Shown piece by piece: positions 61,424-64,000 of a stretch of DNA of 64,000 bases; the first letter of the stretch is position 1, and each line of letters starts with the position of its first letter. Source of the DNA: Myxococcaceae bacterium JPH2 (lineage in GTDB: Bacteria; Myxococcota; Myxococcia; Myxococcales; Myxococcaceae); contig JAEMGR010000028.1 in NCBI GenBank assembly GCA_016458225.1, positions 62,001-126,000 on the forward strand, read 5' to 3'. The notes under the pieces were generated by a model that was not told the origin of the DNA, made no database searches, and worked only from the letters and a program-made list of their open reading frames with translations. The translations under genes were made by a program, and so were the position numbers.

Positions 61424-63280
61424 ATGACGGTTCCGGATGTCTCATGGGGTGGGCGACATGCTCGGCTCCTGCTCCTCGTGAGTGGCTTGTTGTCGGGGTG
61501 CGACGCCGGAGCGCCCCTTCATCGCATCCCTCCCCCCGAGGTTCCCCCGCGAGCGACCGGGCCCGCGATGCGCCCCGTCGAGGGAGACCCAGCCGCGCGA
61601 GCCACCCATGAAGAGGCCAGCGCGGCCGCGCCGTCGCCCGTACCCGAGGGGGCGCCGGCCTCTCCGCTCGTCGCCGGGACCGCGCCGAAGACGGAAGCTC
61701 CAGCGCGTGACCTCGCATCGGGGACGGATGGGGCGCCGCAACCCACGCGCTCCGCCGAAACGAAGAAGGATGTTTCGGCACGCGTGTCCGAGGCAGACGG
61801 AGCATCGAAGCCTTCGCTCGCGGTGTTTGCTGCGCCCACCACGGGCCCCTCGTCGCGCGACCTCGCACCCGCCAGCGGGACGACCGCGGAGTCGCCGGTC
61901 GTCGCGCCCGTTCCAGCTCACGGCGAGCCGCTGGTTGCGTTGAGCGATGCGCACGCGGGTGCTGAGTCGGGCGCGCCTCGCCGAGCGCTGCCTCCGCTCT
62001 CGTCGCGGACGAAGTCGCTCCATGAACTCGCGGCGCGGCTGCGCGCACCGGGTGGGGCGATTGAAGACCCATGCCTGCTCCCCGCGGGTCAGGGCTGTGC
62101 TCGCACGGCGCTGTCGCCCTTCTTCGCGTCCATGGATTCGCTGGCGCGAGGCACGACCACCCGGCCCACGGTCATCACGGCGTTCGGCAACTCGTTGATC
62201 GCCGGCGATCGCATCGTGGACATCCTGCGCATGGAGCTGGGCGACATGCTCGGCGCGGCGGGCCGAGGCGTCCTGCTGGTGGACCGCATGGCCCCCTACG
62301 GAGGCCGCGAGCGCACGGCTTCCACGAGCACGGGCTGGGAGCCACGCACGCTGGGCGAGCTGCGCGCGCCTCCGCTCCCCTTCGGCATCACCGGCGTCTA
62401 CCACGTGGCCACCGAGTCAGGCGCGCGGGGTCGCTTCAAGCTGGAAGGAGAGCCGCACGGCACGCTGTGGTGGCAGGACGTCCCCGGTGGCGGCGCGCTC
62501 ACGGTGACGAGCCAGGGCCAGGTGCTCGCGCGCACGACGCCCACGGGCAACAACCAGGGACAGTCCACGCGCTTCGACATCCCCGCGGACGCGAAGTGGT
62601 TGGACGTCTCCGTCGAGGGAAAGGACGCGGTGGTCCAGGGCGTGGTGCTGGAGCACGACAGGCCCGGCATCGTGTTGGACATGCTCGGCGTGCCGTCCTC
62701 GGATGCGCGGCTGTTCGGCCGCTTCGGCGACGACCTCCTGCGCACGCAGCTCACCGAGCGTTCGCCGCGCCTGCTCCTCTTCTTCCTCGGCGGCAATGAG
62801 CGCAAGCGGCTGGAGTGGAAGCGCACCACGCCCGAGGTCGTGCGCTCGGACCTGTTCGCCCTGCTGCGCCGCGTGCGCGCCGTGTCACCGAACAGCGCGT
62901 GCATGGTGGTGGGCCCCATCGACGCGGTGCGGACGGACTCGCCCACGGGGCCGGGCAAGGACCCTCGGCCCTTCCTCGACGCCGTCATCGCCGCGGAGCG
63001 AGAGGTGGCCACCCGCGAGGGCTGTGCCTTCTTCGACCTGTTCTCGGCCATGGGTGGAACGGGCTCGTTGATGCGCTTTCACGCGGCGGGCTTCGTTCAT
63101 GACGACCTCGTCCATCCGCGTGGCAAGGGATTGGATGTGTTGGGCCAGCTCGTCACGGACGCGCTCTTGCGCGCATGGGTGGAAGGAGACGCGATGGTGC
63201 CTGCGCTGACCTCAGAGCGAGATGCCGCCCCCGAGCCGCCCCCCACGTCATCGGCTCAAGTCTCGGAGACCGTTCCATGA
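61424..63280 (+). CDS. Lipoprotein SGNH-hydrolase-like protein
   Basis: The protein has 618 residues from ATG 61424, which gives a lipoprotein signal ending in LLSGC; an upstream ATG at 61385 would bury it. A Pro/Ala-rich linker (about 30-200) precedes an SGNH domain. Block I reads AFGNSLIAGD with nucleophile S257 (Asn in place of the usual Asp), block III has FFLGGNE and block V has DDLVHP with D561 and H564. A jelly-roll-like insert lies between blocks I and III (about 330-410). This resembles peptidoglycan or polysaccharide O-acetylesterases. ATGA overlap with the next gene implies co-translation. Confidence 0.82.
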   Translation: MTVPDVSWGGRHARLLLLVSGLLSGCDAGAPLHRIPPPEVPPRATGPAMRPVEGDPAARATHEEASAAAPSPVPEGAPASPLVAGTAPKTEAPARDLASGTDGAPQPTRSAETKKDVSARVSEADGASKPSLAVFAAPTTGPSSRDLAPASGTTAESPVVAPVPAHGEPLVALSDAHAGAESGAPRRALPPLSSRTKSLHELAARLRAPGGAIEDPCLLPAGQGCARTALSPFFASMDSLARGTTTRPTVITAFGNSLIAGDRIVDILRMELGDMLGAAGRGVLLVDRMAPYGGRERTASTSTGWEPRTLGELRAPPLPFGITGVYHVATESGARGRFKLEGEPHGTLWWQDVPGGGALTVTSQGQVLARTTPTGNNQGQSTRFDIPADAKWLDVSVEGKDAVVQGVVLEHDRPGIVLDMLGVPSSDARLFGRFGDDLLRTQLTERSPRLLLFFLGGNERKRLEWKRTTPEVVRSDLFALLRRVRAVSPNSACMVVGPIDAVRTDSPTGPGKDPRPFLDAVIAAEREVATREGCAFFDLFSAMGGTGSLMRFHAAGFVHDDLVHPRGKGLDVLGQLVTDALLRAWVEGDAMVPALTSERDAAPEPPPTSSAQVSETVP

Positions 63281-64000
63281 GGCGATGCCTCATCGCGGTG
63301 TTGCTCCTCGTGGGGAGCGTGGCGGGCTCGGCGCAGGAGCCGGCGGCCCCACGTACGGAGGCCCCGGCCGCGCCGCCTGTCCCTGCGGTGAGCGAGTTCC
63401 CGCCCGAGACGCAGCGGATCTTCGAGGCCATCGTCCGCACGGACATGGAGGAGGGCCCCGTGGCGGGGCTCTCCGTGGGCGTGATGCAGGGGACGCGGCG
63501 CTGGTCCCGCGGCTTCGGCTACCGAGACCTGGGCCGCAAGCTGCCCGCCACCGCGCGCACCACGTATCGGATGGCCTCCATCACCAAGTCGTTCACGGCG
63601 GTGGCCGTGCTCCAGCTCGTGGAGCAGGGCAAGCTGGACCTGGACGCGGACATCCGCACGCTGGTGCCGGACTACTCCGTGAAGCAGTGGCCCGTCACGG
63701 TGCGGCAGCTCCTGGGACACCTGAGCGGCGTGCCGTCCTACGACAGTCCGAAGGCGGGAGAGAACACGCGGCCGGTCACCACGCGCGAGGCCATCGCGAT
63801 GTTCTCGCAGAAGCCGCTCATGTTCGAGCCGGGCACGCGCTACCTGTACTCGACGTGGGGCTTCAACCTGCTCGGCGCGGCGGTGGAGACGGCTTCCGGG
63901 CAGTCGTATCGCGACTACCTGCGCGCGCATGTCTTTGGTCCCGCGGGCATGGTGCACGCGGACCTGGACGAGATGCGCACGCGCGACGAGCACCAGGCCG
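63277..64000 (+). CDS. Serine beta-lactamase-like hydrolase, 3' end outside window
   Basis: The frame starts at ATG 63277, overlapping the upstream stop by 4 bases, and runs open to the edge (241 codons). A signal peptide (MRRCLIAVLLLVGSVAGSAQ) precedes the beta-lactamase/class C fold: nucleophile S101 and K104 in MASITKSF, and YSTWGFNLLG in the YxN position, where Thr replaces Asn as in LACTB-like members. The third motif should lie past the edge. It may be an esterase or peptidase rather than a true beta-lactamase, and its pairing with an SGNH esterase suggests cell-wall or glycan work. Confidence 0.85.
   Translation, partial: MRRCLIAVLLLVGSVAGSAQEPAAPRTEAPAAPPVPAVSEFPPETQRIFEAIVRTDMEEGPVAGLSVGVMQGTRRWSRGFGYRDLGRKLPATARTTYRMASITKSFTAVAVLQLVEQGKLDLDADIRTLVPDYSVKQWPVTVRQLLGHLSGVPSYDSPKAGENTRPVTTREAIAMFSQKPLMFEPGTRYLYSTWGFNLLGAAVETASGQSYRDYLRAHVFGPAGMVHADLDEMRTRDEHQA

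Overview
The window is a GC-rich, gene-dense chromosomal segment that looks like a fruiting myxobacterium (Myxococcaceae or Archangiaceae). Indications are a eukaryotic-like Ser/Thr kinase with a single membrane span and a Pro-rich tail, a giant hybrid sensor kinase, many large lipoproteins with Asp-Ala-Gly linkers, and a gene pair resembling myxobacteria-restricted DUF6310/DUF5953 families. I see no rRNA, tRNA, CRISPR array, transposase or phage module. About 47 intact genes, two edge-truncated genes and one probable gene remnant were supported.

Layout. 1-13 kb: truncated subtilisin-like protease; divergent Ser/Thr kinase; RDD membrane protein; double-propeller hybrid histidine kinase; ferredoxin-type reductase divergent from a hemerythrin protein; SIMPL-domain protein; small lipoprotein. 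13-24 kb: four large minus-strand exported proteins, namely a 7x Ig-like/nuclease/lamin-tail lipoprotein, a lipoprotein with about twelve 34-residue Cys repeats, an M64 metallopeptidase and a PEGA protein. 24-31 kb: a DAG-kinase-like enzyme, then the most interesting block, a NUDIX/winged-helix regulator followed by PP2C phosphatase, divergent protein kinase, nicotinamidase-like hydrolase and vWA protein.

In that block the regulator gene and the four-gene operon have promoters of the same design: a -35 TTGAC(A/T), a 17-base spacer holding GTGT(T/C)-N5-GACAC at the identical offset, and a -10 starting TATG. This suggests that an NrtR-like ADP-ribose/NAD-responsive regulator controls itself and a phospho-signalling module (similar to the known TerY/PP2C/kinase triad) joined to an NAD-salvage-type hydrolase. 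It is my main candidate for an undescribed system.

31-44 kb: LysR regulator, two SDR loci (one with a divergent TetR gene and clear operator), a lipoprotein toxin/immunity-like pair, an esterase, DbpA RNA helicase, a zinc-ribbon SDR, another SDR with 29-bp hairpin repeats at its 3' end, MscS channel and a cyclase-type hydrolase. 44-49 kb: a tandemly duplicated secreted DUF4412-like gene flanking a broken minus-strand gene, then a 639-residue protein with a possible Cys-His-Asp protease-like site. 49-64 kb: DUF2238 membrane protein, two glycosyltransferases overlapping tail to tail, a compact four-gene membrane/lipoprotein/glycosyltransferase run, a sensor kinase, a dimethylformamidase-like protein with LamG and lectin-propeller domains, an SGNH-hydrolase lipoprotein and a truncated serine beta-lactamase-like hydrolase.

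Family assignments come from reading motifs and recalled knowledge of families; no database search was run.
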